A stretch of 64,000 nt of DNA, from positions 806,001 through 870,000 of the forward strand of contig NZ_JACOPE010000001.1 in the NCBI RefSeq assembly GCF_014287355.1, written 5' to 3'. Below are positions 16,801 through 25,535 of this stretch, piece by piece. Origin of the DNA: Ruminococcus hominis. Lineage in GTDB: Bacteria > Bacillota > Clostridia > Lachnospirales > Lachnospiraceae. Below the pieces are notes generated by a model that searched no databases, was not told where the DNA came from, and was given only the letters and a program-made list of their open reading frames with translations. Position numbers and translations under genes: made by a program. Numbering within the stretch: the first letter of the stretch is position 1; every line of letters starts with the position of its first letter.

Positions 16801-19800
16801 CTGGTAGAGGAGCAGTATGAATTTACGGCATATGCTATGGGAACTCTTGGCATCAAAGCCGGTGTGAGACTGACGGTGCGTGTGGGATTATTATCAACGT
16901 CCATCGCCAGTGTTGGTATCTCGGCGGATGTGGGCGGTTATGCACAGGTCTGGGGTTACCTCTACTACGAATTGAAGTATACGGCATCGGCAGGACGAAG
17001 CAGCCGTGCTATGGGAGCTATGTATCTGGAAATTGGTATTTATCTGGAAGTGAAGTTCGAGGCACAGGCACTGTCCAATGCATTTACCTATAATCCGACA
17101 CTTTACGAGAACGAGTGGCCGCTTTATAGGGTAGGTGTTCTGGAAAATGTACTGGATTTTGCTTATACCCAGGATAAGATTGCCGAGATTAATATGAAGC
17201 GGGAGATTCAGTCGGTTCAGATTCCGGATGAATATTTCAAGATGCAATATATGGACATGAAGAACGGACTGGACGACGGAAAATATTACGAGAAGATTTA
17301 CGAAGATGATACAAAGTATTTCAACATTTCCATGACGAACAGTGCGTTTACGTATGATCCGGCGACCAATATTATCCGTGTAAATCCAGGTGATGAGCCG
17401 GAGCAGGATGGCGAGATGATCATTACATGGAAAAACCAGGAAGGTACTTTCAATACGAAGCCGTGTGCAAGAAAGATCAAGCTTCACTGGGACCGCCTGC
17501 GAGATGGTTACTATATTGCATTCCAGAGTAATGGCGGATCTTTCGTCGATGCAATTACCGGAAAATATAATGCCAGGATCAAGAAACCGGAAGACCCGGT
17601 AAGACTCGGATACACATTTGCCGGCTGGTATGAGGACATGGATCTCACCATTCCATACACAATTCCGGAAACCATGCCGGAAGAAGACAGACTTGTCTAT
17701 GCAAAATGGGAAGCAGCCGATGTGGGTTATACAGTCGTAGATTATATAGAAGGAACGAATGGAACCTATGAAGCACAGACTCCGGTGAAAATGAGTGGCA
17801 GGACGCAAGAGAAAGTAAGCCCGGTTCCAAAAGAGCGTACGGGATTTGTAACACCGCCGCAGCTTACGGAGACTGTAAAAGCAGACGGCAGTCTGGTCAT
17901 CAATTACTATTATGCAAGAAATAAATATACACAGACATTCAAGTCCGAAAAAGAGACGGAGAATGGAACTGAGACAGAAGTGATCGCAGACGGAAATTAC
18001 CGATATGGAACCATGATGCCGACACCGGCAGTCTACAGACCGGGATATGAATTCCTTGGCTGGGAGGACGAAGAAGGCGCTGAGGTTCCAAAGGAAGTTC
18101 CATCTGAGAACAAGACCTACATTGCAAAATGGAAAGCACTGGAAGGCATTACTTATACCGTGAAATACTACGTGCAGAATACGGATAACAGCGGATACAG
18201 CTTAAGTGAGACTGCGGCTCTGACCGGACAGATGGGAGAGAAAGTCACAGCAAAAGCAGCAGATTTTGACGAGAAAGTCTATCACTTAAAAGGTGAACTG
18301 CCGAAGGGAACGATCAAGGCAGATGGCAGTCTTGTACTGAAAGTGTACTATGATCTGAATGAGTACAAACTGACCTTTGATGCAAAAGGCGGAGAATCAG
18401 ACCAGACAGAAGTGACGGCAAGATATGGTGACAAGATTGCATTACCGATGCTGACAAGAAAAGGCTATGTATTTGAAGGCTGGTATACAGACGAGGCATG
18501 TGAGAACGCATTTGGCCAGACGATGCCGGCAAAAGATATGACGGTCTATGCAAAATGGGAGAAGCAGAAAGTCAACTATACAGTCCGGCATCTGATGGAA
18601 AAATTGCCAGATGCAGAAGAAGAAAACCCGGGTGGAGATAAAGAAGAGTATCCGGACTTAGATAAACCGGTTGAGGAAGAAGATCCATATATCTTATATG
18701 AAGAGGAAGTCTTTGCGGCATATCCGGAAGATAAAGTGACGCCGGACGTGAAGCGTTACGAAGGCTTTACTTCACCGGAAACACAGACCGTGGTAGTGGA
18801 CGGAAACGGCAACACAGTTATTGAATACAAGTATGCGAGAAATATCCATAAGCTGAAACTGGTAGACCGCGGGGTCGATGAAAATAATATGGAAGGATTC
18901 GGAATGCCATTTGGTGCGGCGATTACAGAAGTAGCAATCCGGGATGGATATCGCTTTGAAGGCTGGTATACAGATAAAGATTTCAACAATCGATTCGATG
19001 GAACCATGCCGGACAAAGATCTGACGCTCTATGCAAAACAGACACCAGTGATGAGCAACTATACCGTCTATCATTATAAAGAATCTGTAGATGGTTCTTA
19101 CTTTGGTCTGACGGACGAAGAAGTATTAAGCGGACTGACAGAATCAGAAGTGACTCCGCAGCCAAAACAGTATGAAGGATTTACTTCGCCGGAGGCCAAA
19201 ACAGAACAGGTAAATGGCTGGGGCGGACCGGATATCTGGTATTACTATACGCGGAACAGCTACAATCTGACTTATGTCCTGAATAATGGAGAAGATAACA
19301 AGACTTCAGAAGTTCGCTATGAGGCAGATATTACAAATACTCCGTCGCAAACAGGCTATGCATTTGCAGGCTGGTACACGGACGAAGCACTGACACAGCC
19401 GTACGTACAGACGACCATGCCGGCACATGACCTGACACTCTATGCAAAATGGGAAGCCGGAATGAAGACTTATCAGGTGAGACATTATCAACAGTCCATT
19501 GACAATTCAGAGCAGTATGATCTGGCAGAGACAGAAAATGTCACAGCTAAAACAGGAGAACATCTGACGCTGGCAGTAAAAGCGTATGAAGGATTTACAG
19601 CACCAAAGCCGGTTAGCTATGATGTAGTAGATGATGGCGAGATCACATATGTAGATTACAAATATACGCGTGACCGTCATCAGGTAACGATCTATTACAA
19701 TAACGGTAATGACAGCGAGACAAAAGAACTTGCATATGGTGAGAAATGGGAGGAAAAATCATATCGTGCCGGTTATGCATTTGCAGGCTGGTATACAGAC

Positions 19801-22092
19801 GCAGAGTTTACAAAAGCATTTGACGGAGTGGTTCCGGCACGTGACATCACACTTTATGCAAAATGGGATGTGCAGAGTGTAAACTACACAGTCAAGCATT
19901 GTCTGCAAAATGCCAATGATGACGGATATTCGCTGGGAGCACAGGAGAACTTCAACGCTGATACGGATACGGTTGTCACACCGGAAGTAAAGAACTTTGA
20001 TGGATTTACAGCACCGGAGAAACAGCAGGTGACAGTCGAAGGTGATGGAAGAACAATGGTCATTTACCGTTACACAAGAAATGTGCATACGCTGACGCTT
20101 AAGAACTACGATGGTAAGACAGATAAGACGGTAGAAGCAAGATATGAAATGTCCATACCGAAGCCGACAAGAGCCGGTTATGCATTTACAGGCTGGTATA
20201 CAGATGAAAAATGTACGAAAGAGTACAAAGCGAATATGCCGGATCAGGATCTGACACTCTATGCAAAATGGGAAGCAAACATCGTCAACTATGTAGTAGA
20301 ACATTATCAGCAAAATGTACAAGGTGACGGTTATACGCTGAAAGAAAGCAGTCATGCACGGGCGGCTGCGGATAGCGAAGTGACACCAGAGATCATGAAA
20401 TATAAAGGCTTCGAGGAACCAAAGACAGAGAAAGTGACCATTTCCGGAGACGGACAGACGACAGTGAAGTACTACTATAAGAGAAATGTACATACAGTCA
20501 CATTTGACGCAGATTCCGGAACATTCGTTGCAGAAAAGGGTGAGGACGACAGTAAGATTGTCGTGACCGGACGCTATGGTGCGAATATTATAGTGCCGAA
20601 AGCGCCGACAAGAACCGGATACCAGTTCCTTGGCTGGGACGAAGACGTTGAAATGACGATACCGGATAAAGACCTTACCTATAAGGCGCAGTGGCTGAAG
20701 ATGGAATATACCCTTCAGTTCAAGACGGGAGAAGGAACGTCTGTTTCACCAATCAAAGGAAATTACGGCGACAAGATAAATGCACCAGAAAATCCGACAA
20801 GAAAAGGATACATTTTCAAAAACTGGAGTGAGAATGGTAAGAAAGTGGACAAGCTTCCGACGACTATGCCGGCCGAAAGTCATATTTACACAGCAATATG
20901 GGAGCAGGAGACATACCAGATTACTTATGACTTAAATGGCGGAAGCATGAAGTCCGGGGAGAAGAATCCGACGACTTACAACGTGGATACCACTGTATTC
21001 AAACTGAAAAATCCAGTCCGGGCAGGATACACATTTACTGGTTGGAGCGGAACCCAAATTACAGGAGTAAGTGACAATGTGTCTGTAAAACAGGGTTCTA
21101 CAGATAACCGGACATATAAGGCGAACTGGAGAGAGAATACATATCAGATTACATTTATCTTAAGCGGTACGGAGGCAAAAGGCTCCATGGCAGCAAAGAC
21201 GGTCAATTACACGGAAAATGTAATACTTCCAAAATGCGGATTCACCTGCAAAGGCCACTCCTTTAAGAGATGGTACACCGTGGATAAGAAGGGCAAGAAG
21301 ACTTATTACTCTGACCGGCAGAAGGTGTCAAAGCTGACCGATGTAAACGGCGGTGTTGTGACACTCTATCCGGAATGGGAGGCAAATGTGTACAATGTTA
21401 CATTTGACTATGGTGACGGAAGAGCGAAGACAGTTAGAAAGACCAAATACGGTGATAAATACCAGTTCCCATCAGATCCGACACGTTACGGCTGGGAGTT
21501 CAAAGGCTGGAAAAAAGAAGGAGCCAACACAGCATTTGACATGAGTACGAAAGAGCTGCAGCTTCAGGACACGAAAGATATTACCTTATACGCAAGCTGG
21601 AAAGCGAACCAAAAATATTCTTACAGACCATCAAATTCCGGCAATACATATCGTGTGACAGATAAACATGAGTATACCAGATTTACTTATTATGTAGACG
21701 GTAATCAGACTTCTGTAAAGACAACCGGAGACAGTGGACTGAATCCGGCAAGATATCATTTGAATATGAAGAATATTTCCTATAATGCAGTACATCAGAA
21801 TTATTCAAAGATGAGGATTAGGATTAGTTACAAGATTAAAATGGTAAAAGATGGTTATTCAGATCTGAGAATTTCCTACCATACGAAATCCGATAATAAG
21901 GATCACACAGAGTGGAAGAAAAATACGGAGGATCTGAAGAAGAAAAACGGTAAAACGATTACCTGTGAATATACACTTACGACCGGAAGCAAGATTGATG
22001 TGGACAGTCTGACGCTGGAATTTGATGCACATGGAATAGGACCGGATCGATATGATCTCAGCAATCTGAATGTAGATATTACATTTGAGTAG
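13882..22092 (+). CDS. Giant secreted InlB B-repeat / MucBP-like surface protein (2736 aa)
   Basis: A signal peptide spans residues 1-25 (cleavage after VTAFA). Two InlB B-type (Flg_new) repeats lie near residues 45-120 and 235-315. A ~900-residue unique region follows (about 320-1200), rich in beta and acidic segments. Residues ~1205-2570 hold twelve further B-type repeats recognisable by GWYTDE and LTLYAKWE; the first seven are interleaved with seven MucBP-like modules (YTVxHY..., GFTAPE, YxYTRN). A ~165-residue C-terminal domain ends the protein. There is no LPXTG motif or C-terminal membrane helix, so it is secreted or held non-covalently. Such repeats usually mediate adhesion. It starts 9 nt after GAGGAGG-like sequence and is followed within 10 bp by three small exported proteins. 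Confidence 0.9.
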   Translation: MKKRLISMILSAALLATSVPVTAFAEDANTQNPVVHSEEGTSQGSNVLKETSIDYKKNGGAFVEGYTAPSNYDEPVTELPGAEKITKAGYEFAGWYDNEKFNGEPVNLLSTADHTGSVVLYAKWTERYYYVDIPQKVNANGDKFTIKADAGGLYDKDYVSVTVQSENDWKLKSGLHSLAYELRNPQSGSALENGSVVASLTKDESHKQQEYDCNILDKPNYTGDYTDHLTFDIAFQDTTYNIKYETNGGTITKKNPQQADQMLTITEEQYQAGTILKDLPAPVKKSSTFLGWCYDEACTRYVDSKDRLLSDVTLYASYADNQPMEEVSMATYARANDVATDFTIPVTDTSAAMTPDQVRKNFTIKNVTDSSEMVTVDVTEGADHTFTISNPNGWTPGAAYKLELQEKALYFTGFDPTIRVYDFTVYREEVKNVELNKEIKYIHKKELSNLTVNGKKVEEVSIAAMTIGTDGSLTEEGSDTTGTFTYKKQLEVGDQVAIYSGDVIPTMDMSSGDNSDVSFVEITGADGDKYTYRGSRPEDVLFMPDVLPLSMDKDQDGDPDNNSVTINVSDLTFGDDAMSQAMDLDSETTVDAGDYLAIYTGTMGENGSGAVSLYGEITSVLLSGDKYIVSYIPVSEEDMRQTMDVYQKENVEGEELLEDTDVQALEEDIETQAVDSGFASEVAERVADAAMETESFEELQESLKEDMNADIMIQSQSYGQLRKARAAGGAGGSSVELGVPTVKANLGTTLKHFDGDVSGLRLALEIGVPITIHVNRGADIEIMITATFEQEVRVSIDVDGSAVWKTWGFIPYIADYRVTASLELYEYTGIGLNVNFKTAETGNPVSDSSSKLRKGVNKITEELKNMMENGEDYLNSASGLVSGGDEISVSKSLAERYSELLADEADWVEIYKRPLVDQHFRVLLIIDIQVKLEFVVSANVNISIGMTYWYKNAKEYVFCVRVKERTATNDTTDLVEEQYEFTAYAMGTLGIKAGVRLTVRVGLLSTSIASVGISADVGGYAQVWGYLYYELKYTASAGRSSRAMGAMYLEIGIYLEVKFEAQALSNAFTYNPTLYENEWPLYRVGVLENVLDFAYTQDKIAEINMKREIQSVQIPDEYFKMQYMDMKNGLDDGKYYEKIYEDDTKYFNISMTNSAFTYDPATNIIRVNPGDEPEQDGEMIITWKNQEGTFNTKPCARKIKLHWDRLRDGYYIAFQSNGGSFVDAITGKYNARIKKPEDPVRLGYTFAGWYEDMDLTIPYTIPETMPEEDRLVYAKWEAADVGYTVVDYIEGTNGTYEAQTPVKMSGRTQEKVSPVPKERTGFVTPPQLTETVKADGSLVINYYYARNKYTQTFKSEKETENGTETEVIADGNYRYGTMMPTPAVYRPGYEFLGWEDEEGAEVPKEVPSENKTYIAKWKALEGITYTVKYYVQNTDNSGYSLSETAALTGQMGEKVTAKAADFDEKVYHLKGELPKGTIKADGSLVLKVYYDLNEYKLTFDAKGGESDQTEVTARYGDKIALPMLTRKGYVFEGWYTDEACENAFGQTMPAKDMTVYAKWEKQKVNYTVRHLMEKLPDAEEENPGGDKEEYPDLDKPVEEEDPYILYEEEVFAAYPEDKVTPDVKRYEGFTSPETQTVVVDGNGNTVIEYKYARNIHKLKLVDRGVDENNMEGFGMPFGAAITEVAIRDGYRFEGWYTDKDFNNRFDGTMPDKDLTLYAKQTPVMSNYTVYHYKESVDGSYFGLTDEEVLSGLTESEVTPQPKQYEGFTSPEAKTEQVNGWGGPDIWYYYTRNSYNLTYVLNNGEDNKTSEVRYEADITNTPSQTGYAFAGWYTDEALTQPYVQTTMPAHDLTLYAKWEAGMKTYQVRHYQQSIDNSEQYDLAETENVTAKTGEHLTLAVKAYEGFTAPKPVSYDVVDDGEITYVDYKYTRDRHQVTIYYNNGNDSETKELAYGEKWEEKSYRAGYAFAGWYTDAEFTKAFDGVVPARDITLYAKWDVQSVNYTVKHCLQNANDDGYSLGAQENFNADTDTVVTPEVKNFDGFTAPEKQQVTVEGDGRTMVIYRYTRNVHTLTLKNYDGKTDKTVEARYEMSIPKPTRAGYAFTGWYTDEKCTKEYKANMPDQDLTLYAKWEANIVNYVVEHYQQNVQGDGYTLKESSHARAAADSEVTPEIMKYKGFEEPKTEKVTISGDGQTTVKYYYKRNVHTVTFDADSGTFVAEKGEDDSKIVVTGRYGANIIVPKAPTRTGYQFLGWDEDVEMTIPDKDLTYKAQWLKMEYTLQFKTGEGTSVSPIKGNYGDKINAPENPTRKGYIFKNWSENGKKVDKLPTTMPAESHIYTAIWEQETYQITYDLNGGSMKSGEKNPTTYNVDTTVFKLKNPVRAGYTFTGWSGTQITGVSDNVSVKQGSTDNRTYKANWRENTYQITFILSGTEAKGSMAAKTVNYTENVILPKCGFTCKGHSFKRWYTVDKKGKKTYYSDRQKVSKLTDVNGGVVTLYPEWEANVYNVTFDYGDGRAKTVRKTKYGDKYQFPSDPTRYGWEFKGWKKEGANTAFDMSTKELQLQDTKDITLYASWKANQKYSYRPSNSGNTYRVTDKHEYTRFTYYVDGNQTSVKTTGDSGLNPARYHLNMKNISYNAVHQNYSKMRIRISYKIKMVKDGYSDLRISYHTKSDNKDHTEWKKNTEDLKKKNGKTITCEYTLTTGSKIDVDSLTLEFDAHGIGPDRYDLSNLNVDITFE

Positions 22093-22102
22093 GAGGAAAC
22101 AG

Positions 22103-22591
22103 ATGAAAGAACATACAGGAAAAAATAAAATATTTATTGTCATTATCATCTGTCTGTGTGCGGTCATCATTGCAGGACTGATTTGTTTCATGAAATTGAA
22201 AGGAGGTTCAGATTCGGCTTTTACGCCGGATCTGGATCCAAATGCGAAGACGCAGACGGCAGACGATACCGGGGAAAAACCGATAGGAATCCGGATACCG
22301 GGTTATCCGTCCATTACGATTGAGGAAGACAAAAAAGACGTGCAGATGAACCTGATGAATCCGGAAGGAAACCCGTGTTACTTTACATTTGAAATCGTGC
22401 TTAACGACACAGGTGAGACCATCTACACATCAAAGATGGTAGAACCGGGGAAGGCAATTACAGAGGTGACATTAGAAAAGGCACTTGCAGCGGGAGAATA
22501 TCCGGCGACCATCAAGATTACGACAGCATCACTCACGGACGGTTCTGCCATGAACGGGGCAAATGTAGAGACTACATTAATTGCACAGTAA
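22103..22591 (+). CDS. Small membrane-anchored extracellular protein, unknown
   Basis: The 162-residue protein has a basic N-terminus and one membrane helix (residues ~10-32), then a hydrophilic linker and a beta-rich outer domain (FTFEIVLNDTGETIYTSKMVEPG, EVTLEKALAAGEYPATI). It has no recognised catalytic motif. The ATG at 22103 follows AGGAGG, which overlaps the stop of the giant gene, so the two are translationally close. I do not recognise a named family; the context suggests part of a surface assembly. Confidence 0.7.
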   Translation: MKEHTGKNKIFIVIIICLCAVIIAGLICFMKLKGGSDSAFTPDLDPNAKTQTADDTGEKPIGIRIPGYPSITIEEDKKDVQMNLMNPEGNPCYFTFEIVLNDTGETIYTSKMVEPGKAITEVTLEKALAAGEYPATIKITTASLTDGSAMNGANVETTLIAQ

Positions 22592-22606
22592 CAGGAGGGG
22601 AGAACG

Positions 22607-23101
22607 ATGAAAAAGAGAAGTATCAGAACACGAATTTTTTTCGCACTATTGACTCCGGTGCTGTTTACCTGTGTGGAAAAGCCAGCCTATGCAGCAACCA
22701 CTCAGACGGCAGGAAGTTCAACGGTCACCTATCATGTGGATCCTGCTTACCAGGTTACAATACCGGTAGATACAAGTATGCAGCTCAATGAGACAGAAGT
22801 TCCATATGGAAAAATTGTGGTAGATCAGGTGCAGATTGAGGATGGAAAATGTATCCAGGTGTCACTGTTAGCTGATTTTAACTTGAAGAATTCCAACAAT
22901 TCAAAAGCAATAATTCCTTATCAGATTTTGGCTGGGGACGAGGCGGGAAGCCACCCATTTACATCAGCGCAGTATACAAAAGCCGGGGAAGAGACACCTC
23001 TTACTATCGCGATTAAAAAAGAAGACTGGAAGAAGGCGGTGGCCGGACAGTACTCAGATACGGTAACATTTACCATATCCTATGTAGACAAAAGTGAGTA
23101 A
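22607..23101 (+). CDS. Small secreted beta-rich protein, unknown
   Basis: The 164-residue protein has a signal peptide (residues ~1-29, ending AYA before ATTQTA). The mature part begins with TVTYHVDPAYQVTIP and continues with alternating beta segments ending TVTFTISYVD, a pattern seen in small secreted Firmicute proteins that accompany large surface proteins. An AGGAGGGG site precedes the ATG. It sits third in the putative surface operon, 15 bp after the previous gene and 11 bp before the next. Function unknown. Confidence 0.7.
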   Translation: MKKRSIRTRIFFALLTPVLFTCVEKPAYAATTQTAGSSTVTYHVDPAYQVTIPVDTSMQLNETEVPYGKIVVDQVQIEDGKCIQVSLLADFNLKNSNNSKAIIPYQILAGDEAGSHPFTSAQYTKAGEETPLTIAIKKEDWKKAVAGQYSDTVTFTISYVDKSE

Positions 23102-23112
23102 GGGGGGATTTC

Positions 23113-23820
23113 ATGAGGGAAATAAAAGGAATTTCGTCAGGAAGTGTGGAAAACAGAAAAGTCAGAGTGACAACTGCACTAATTGCGACCATTCTGATTA
23201 TAGCTGCGACAGTTATTGCCATGTATTTTACAACCCTGTCCGTTTTGGCAGCAGATGCAGGAAGCACATCGAATTTCCAGAGTACCATAAGTACGACTGT
23301 ACCGGATTCGCATAATATTCGTGTAGAAAAAAGTCATGCAGATGTAGTGATTGAAGGAGAAGAAGACCAGAGCGATGGAAACATGGATAACTTTGTTGTA
23401 GATCGTTTTGCCAAGCCGAAGATTCAGATCACACCGGAGAAAGGATGGAAGGTTTCAAGGCTGCTTCTGAATGGGGAAGATGTTACGGAACAGTTCAAGG
23501 ACGGATATCTGACACTGGAAGAAGTCTGTGAAGATCTGACACTGGTCATTGAGACAGCCGAAGATACCAGCGGCGGAGAAAACAAAGACCAGGACAAAGA
23601 TAAAGATCCGGGAAAAAATCCAGATAAGGATAAAGATCCGAATAAAGGAACTACAGGCAGTGGAAAGGGAAAGGACTCAGGGGAGAAGACTCCGATGAAT
23701 AAGCTGAAGAACTGGAAGGCGGCAGTCACAGGAGATGAAGCCAGACCGATGCTTTATATAATAGCAGTGATTGCAGCAGGAGTGATTAGTGTGCTGATAT
23801 TAAGAAGAAAAAGTAAATAA
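23113..23820 (+). CDS. Surface protein with C-terminal membrane anchor, unknown
   Basis: The 235-residue protein has an N-terminal export segment (residues ~18-42), an outer domain, a lysine/aspartate/glycine-rich low-complexity linker (about 155-190, DKDKDPGKNPDKDK type), and a C-terminal TGDEARP followed by a membrane helix and RRKSK. That tail resembles a sortase-type sorting end but lacks a clear LPXTG. It is the last gene of the surface operon and ends 5 bp before palindrome copy D. It may be the cell anchor for the unanchored giant protein; this is inference. Confidence 0.75.
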   Translation: MREIKGISSGSVENRKVRVTTALIATILIIAATVIAMYFTTLSVLAADAGSTSNFQSTISTTVPDSHNIRVEKSHADVVIEGEEDQSDGNMDNFVVDRFAKPKIQITPEKGWKVSRLLLNGEDVTEQFKDGYLTLEEVCEDLTLVIETAEDTSGGENKDQDKDKDPGKNPDKDKDPNKGTTGSGKGKDSGEKTPMNKLKNWKAAVTGDEARPMLYIIAVIAAGVISVLILRRKSK

Positions 23821-23825
23821 CAGGG

Positions 23826-23912
23826 CCGGTTGGGGACGGAGTTTAGTGGCTTTTTTGCGAGCAAAAAAGCCACTAAACTCCGTCCCCAAATGGTTCTAAC
23901 TCCCGTCCCCAA
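23826..23912. repeat. Palindromic repeat copy D
   Basis: Arms 23826-23858 and 23861-23893 form a near-perfect palindrome (GGTTGGGGACGGAGTTTAGTGGC then TTTTTTGC at the centre). An extra CCCGTCCCCAACC half-unit follows at about 23902-23913. It lies between convergent genes, 5 bp from one stop codon and about 18 bp from the other. Confidence 0.9.
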
Positions 23913-23930
23913 CCTTCCATCCCAAAAGGT

Positions 23931-25292
23931 TTATTCTTTATCTAGTATTTTATTGAACCGGCTTAAGAAAGTTATTGTTGTGATTATCGCAGCCAGTATA
24001 TCACTGATAGGTTCAGCTAAAAAGACGGCAAATACTTTATTCTGGATAAAAAGTGGCAGGATAAAGATTAAAGGAATCAATAAAATCAGTTTTCTTAAAC
24101 AGGCAAGCAACAGACTGACCTTTGCCTGCCCAAGAGCCATAAAACTTTGCTGGCAGCAGACTTGAAAACCGAGGGAAAAGATTCCGGCCATATAAATTCT
24201 TAAAGCCCATGCAGTATAAGTGATTAATTCCGTATTATTAGAAAAAATTCCGGCAAAGAGTCTTGGAAATGCAGTTACAATAATACAGAAAAGGGTTGTA
24301 AATATTGCACATACTTTAAATTGTGTAAAAAAGGCTTTCTTGACGCGGTCTTTATTTCCGGCACCAAAGTTGTAACTCATGATTGGCTGACCACCCTGAC
24401 AAATTCCCTGAAGCGGTAAGGTGGCAAGCTGACTGATGCTTGTAATAATCGTCATGGCACCAACAGCAATATCTCCGCCGTATCTTGAAAGGCTGGAAGT
24501 AAAGCTGATCGAAAGGATACTTTCTGTGGACAGCATGACAAATGTGGAAACACCAAGTGCAAGACAAGGTAAAATAATATCTTTTTGTAATCTAAAATTT
24601 TCTTTCTTCAGATGTAAAATCGTCTTTTCCCCAGATAAGAATCTAAGAATCCATATTGCTCCGACTGCCTGACTTAAAACAGTGGCGATTGCAGCTCCTC
24701 TTACTCCGAGATTAAATACAAAAATAAAAATCGGGTCGAGAATGATATTGATTACGGCACCGATTATTGTTGTGAGCATGCTGATTTTGGCAAATCCCTG
24801 TGTTGTGATAAAGGGATTCATTCCAAGAACAATTAAGACAAAAATGCTTCCAAGAATATAAATTCTCGCATATGCTACAGCATAAGGGAGTGTTTTTGCA
24901 CTCGCTCCAAATAAAGTCAGAAGTTTTGGTGCTAAAATAAAGAAAATTATGGTAAGGATTATGGCCATAAGAACCAGAAGTGCGAAACAGTTTCCCAGAA
25001 TTTGTTCAGCTGTTTTGTTATCCTTCTTTCCCATTGAAATTGCAGCACGTGGGGCACCACCGGAACCGGCAAGCATGGCAAATGCATTGATCAACATAAG
25101 GATTGGGGTAAATAATCCGACTCCGGTTAAAGCTGCGGCACCAACGCCTGAAATATGTCCAATGTAGATGCGGTCTACAATGTTATATAAAAGGTTAATA
25201 ATTTGCGCAACAACAGCCGGAATTGCAAGCTGTGCCAAAAGACGTGGTATTTTTTCAGTTTCCATCGCTTGTGTGTTAGACCTACTATTCAT
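23931..25292 (-). CDS. MATE-family efflux transporter (MepA-like)
   Basis: The 453-residue protein has about twelve membrane segments in two MatE repeats. The N-terminus (IPRLLAQLAIPAVVAQIINLLYNIVDRIYIG) and AGSGGAPRAAISMGKKD loop are typical of the MepA-like branch, and the middle has PLQGICQGGQPIMSYNFGAGN. Start codon is preceded by GGAGA on the complement. It is a single gene convergent with the surface operon. The substrate is unknown; family members export cationic drugs. Confidence 0.93.
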   Translation of the reverse strand: MNSRSNTQAMETEKIPRLLAQLAIPAVVAQIINLLYNIVDRIYIGHISGVGAAALTGVGLFTPILMLINAFAMLAGSGGAPRAAISMGKKDNKTAEQILGNCFALLVLMAIILTIIFFILAPKLLTLFGASAKTLPYAVAYARIYILGSIFVLIVLGMNPFITTQGFAKISMLTTIIGAVINIILDPIFIFVFNLGVRGAAIATVLSQAVGAIWILRFLSGEKTILHLKKENFRLQKDIILPCLALGVSTFVMLSTESILSISFTSSLSRYGGDIAVGAMTIITSISQLATLPLQGICQGGQPIMSYNFGAGNKDRVKKAFFTQFKVCAIFTTLFCIIVTAFPRLFAGIFSNNTELITYTAWALRIYMAGIFSLGFQVCCQQSFMALGQAKVSLLLACLRKLILLIPLIFILPLFIQNKVFAVFLAEPISDILAAIITTITFLSRFNKILDKE

Positions 25293-25389
25293 ATCTGTGT
25301 TCTCCTAAATAATTATAAAATCAAAGAGCATTATATCCAGTTATCAACAAAAATTCAAGTATTGGGGAGGGGGTTAGTGAACCATTGGG

Positions 25390-25525
25390 GGTTAGGGTGC
25401 CAGTTGGGGACGGGGTTTGGGTGCCGGTTGGGGACGGAGTTTAGTGGCTTTTTTGCATAGCAAAAAGCCACTAAACTCCGTCCCCAACCGGCACCCAAAC
25501 CCCGTCCCCAACTGGCACCCCAACC
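25390..25525. repeat. Palindromic repeat copy E (nested, 136 bp)
   Basis: Left arm 25390-25456 and right arm 25460-25525 are complementary with few mismatches. Each arm has two units: GGTGCCAGTTGGGGACGGGG outside and GGTGCCGGTTGGGGACGGAG inside, around the TTTAGTGGC...TTTTTGC centre. A degenerate further unit (GGGGAGGGGGTTAGTG) lies at 25365-25379. The right end is 10 bp from the stop codon of the minus-strand YeiH-type gene. Confidence 0.92.
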
Positions 25526-25535
25526 AAATCAACTC

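Noticed and set aside
16894..17808. A 304-codon minus-strand frame inside the giant surface protein gene
   Set aside because: It is antisense to a well-supported reading frame, has no ribosome site, and reflects codon bias of the repeat gene.
21604..22092. Sortase LPXTG anchor on the giant protein
   Set aside because: The C-terminus has no LPXTG-like motif, membrane helix or basic tail.
13882..22092. CRISPR-like or recent tandem DNA repeats in the giant gene
   Set aside because: Periodicity is at protein level with diverged DNA; there are no identical short repeats with unique spacers.
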